The translations under genes were made by a program, and so were the position numbers. Below the pieces are notes generated by a model that was given only the letters and a program-made list of their open reading frames with translations, made no database searches and had not been told where the DNA came from. Source: Terrisporobacter petrolearius (GTDB lineage Bacteria; Bacillota; Clostridia; Peptostreptococcales; Peptostreptococcaceae). Taken from it: a DNA stretch of 64,000 bases. Every line of letters starts with the position of its first letter. Positions within the stretch are counted from its first letter, which is position 1. The stretch lies in NCBI RefSeq assembly GCF_032598785.1, contig NZ_CP102984.1. One strand, given 5' to 3'. Positions 63,119-64,000 of this stretch are shown here, in pieces.

Positions 63119-64000
63119 CTAACCTAGAATAGTATTTTCTTCTATCTTATTTCCTTTTATATATTCACAAACTGCCACTCTCTTTTTATTTGGCATTTGT
63201 ATTTCTTCTATTAATAAAACATTTTTCTTTGTTGATACTCTTATACCTTCTTTATCAACCCTTAAAATTGTTCCCACTGGTTTGTCACTACTTTCATTTA
63301 ACACTTTAGTTTTCCAAATTTTCATTGTCTTATCTTCATAAGTTGTATAAGCACTTGGCCAAGGATTAACACCTCTAACTAAATCATGAATTTCTTTTGC
63401 AGTCTTTGTAAAATCTATATTCCCTAAAGATTTATTCATCATAGGTGCATATGAAAAATCTTCATCATTTTGTTTTATCCTTGGTGCACATCCTTTTTCT
63501 ATTTTTTCAATAGTTTCAATCAGTAGATTTCCGCCTTGCTCCATCATCATATCATGTAGCTCACCTGCTGTTATTTCATCACTTAATTTAAATTCACTTT
63601 GAAGTATTATATCTCCTGTGTCTAGACCTTCATCCATATACATGGTAGTGACACCAGTTTTTTCTTCTCCGTTTATGATTACCCAGTTAATTGGCGCTGC
63701 TCCTCTGTATTTTGGTAATAACGATACGTGAACATTAACACAGCCTAATTTAGGTATATCAAGTAATGCCTTAGGAAGAATTTGACCATAAGCCACAACT
63801 ATTATTAAATCTGGTTCTATTTCTTTTAATGTGTTTATAAACTCTTCATCTCTAGCTTTTGCTGGTTGGTATACAGGTATATTATGTTCTAATGCCAATT
63901 CTTTCACTGGTGGCATACCCATTTTTTTACCTCTTCCAATAGGCTTATCGCCTTGAGTCACTACTCCTGCTACATTAAGTTTTTTATTTATTAACTTTTC
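63119..64000 (-). CDS. fmt: Methionyl-tRNA formyltransferase, 5' end off the window
   Basis: At least 294 codons; the frame is open to the window edge (upstream residues read EKLINKKLNVAGVVTQGDKP), so the first 30 or so are missing. The formyltransferase motif VNVHVSLLPKYRGAAPINW and EGLDTGDIILQ are present, with the C-terminal OB-fold domain. It formylates initiator Met-tRNA. Confidence 0.95.
   Translation of the reverse strand, partial: EKLINKKLNVAGVVTQGDKPIGRGKKMGMPPVKELALEHNIPVYQPAKARDEEFINTLKEIEPDLIIVVAYGQILPKALLDIPKLGCVNVHVSLLPKYRGAAPINWVIINGEEKTGVTTMYMDEGLDTGDIILQSEFKLSDEITAGELHDMMMEQGGNLLIETIEKIEKGCAPRIKQNDEDFSYAPMMNKSLGNIDFTKTAKEIHDLVRGVNPWPSAYTTYEDKTMKIWKTKVLNESSDKPVGTILRVDKEGIRVSTKKNVLLIEEIQMPNKKRVAVCEYIKGNKIEENTILG

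Overview
The window is low-GC, strongly one-stranded Firmicute DNA (about 90% of genes read leftward, on the minus strand). Gene content and order point to an endospore-forming member of the Clostridia, most likely Peptostreptococcaceae: a contiguous sigK beside a class B penicillin-binding protein, the complete spoIIIA operon followed by asp23-nusB-xseA-xseB-ispA-dxs-tlyA-recN-spoIVB-spo0A, and an ackA / DUF177 / rpmF / plsX block. The Spo0A sequence resembles what I remember of Clostridioides difficile Spo0A. Genus and species cannot be fixed from sequence alone.

Layout, left to right. (1) 1-7.0 kb: two adjacent membrane PAS sensors (the first cut by the window edge and frameshifted, the second a histidine kinase with no phosphoacceptor His), late mother-cell sigma factor K, a sporulation-type PBP and a MarR regulator. 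(2) 7.1-10 kb: trhP-trmR-mltG, a tRNA wobble-uridine modification pair plus the murein terminase gene, in the order of B. subtilis yrrN-yrrM-yrrL. (3) 10-19.5 kb: nucleoside salvage (pdp, deoB), a XerD-like recombinase, spoIIM, a NUDIX hydrolase, and a DUF3866 / MraY-like / GT2 / SteB / SteA envelope cluster. (4) 19.5-37.6 kb: CCA-adding enzyme, spo0A, spoIVB, recN, tlyA, isoprenoid genes (dxs, ispA), xseAB, a TsaD-like paralogue, nusB, asp23 and spoIIIAA-AH. (5) 37.7-41.1 kb: the only accessory stretch, with a membrane metalloprotease, yaaA and a complete IS3-family element sitting in a terminator loop. (6) 41.1-47.3 kb: plsX, rpmF, DUF177, ackA, then divergent tmcAL and ylbJ. (7) 47.4-64 kb: coaD, rsmD, recG, fakA, asp23-like gene, rpmB, spoVM (25 codons), thiN, rpe, rsgA, prkC, prpC, rlmN, rsmB, a YugP-type protease, DUF116 and partial fmt, largely the B. 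subtilis fmt-to-recG order.

Sporulation is the common theme: Spo0A (with a readable sigma-H promoter and 0A box), the SpoIIIA-side feeding channel, SpoIIM of the engulfment complex, SpoIVB, sigma K, SpoVM and YlbJ are all present and look intact. The most interesting signal is a repeated regulatory layout. At both spoIIM and sigK, a 12-13 bp perfect inverted repeat begins just after the upstream gene's stop codon and closes over the ribosome-binding site or start codon, while a plausible sporulation-sigma promoter lies so that its own transcript would lack the upstream arm. This suggests that read-through RNA from the vegetative neighbours is untranslatable for these genes and only the developmental transcript is translated. 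This is an inference from sequence alone. Other points: an ATT start codon for spoIIIAF, a pro-sequence-less sigma K with no skin-type interruption, loss of two catalytic His in the XerD-like protein, and an IS inserted into the loop of a terminator with a CTA target duplication.
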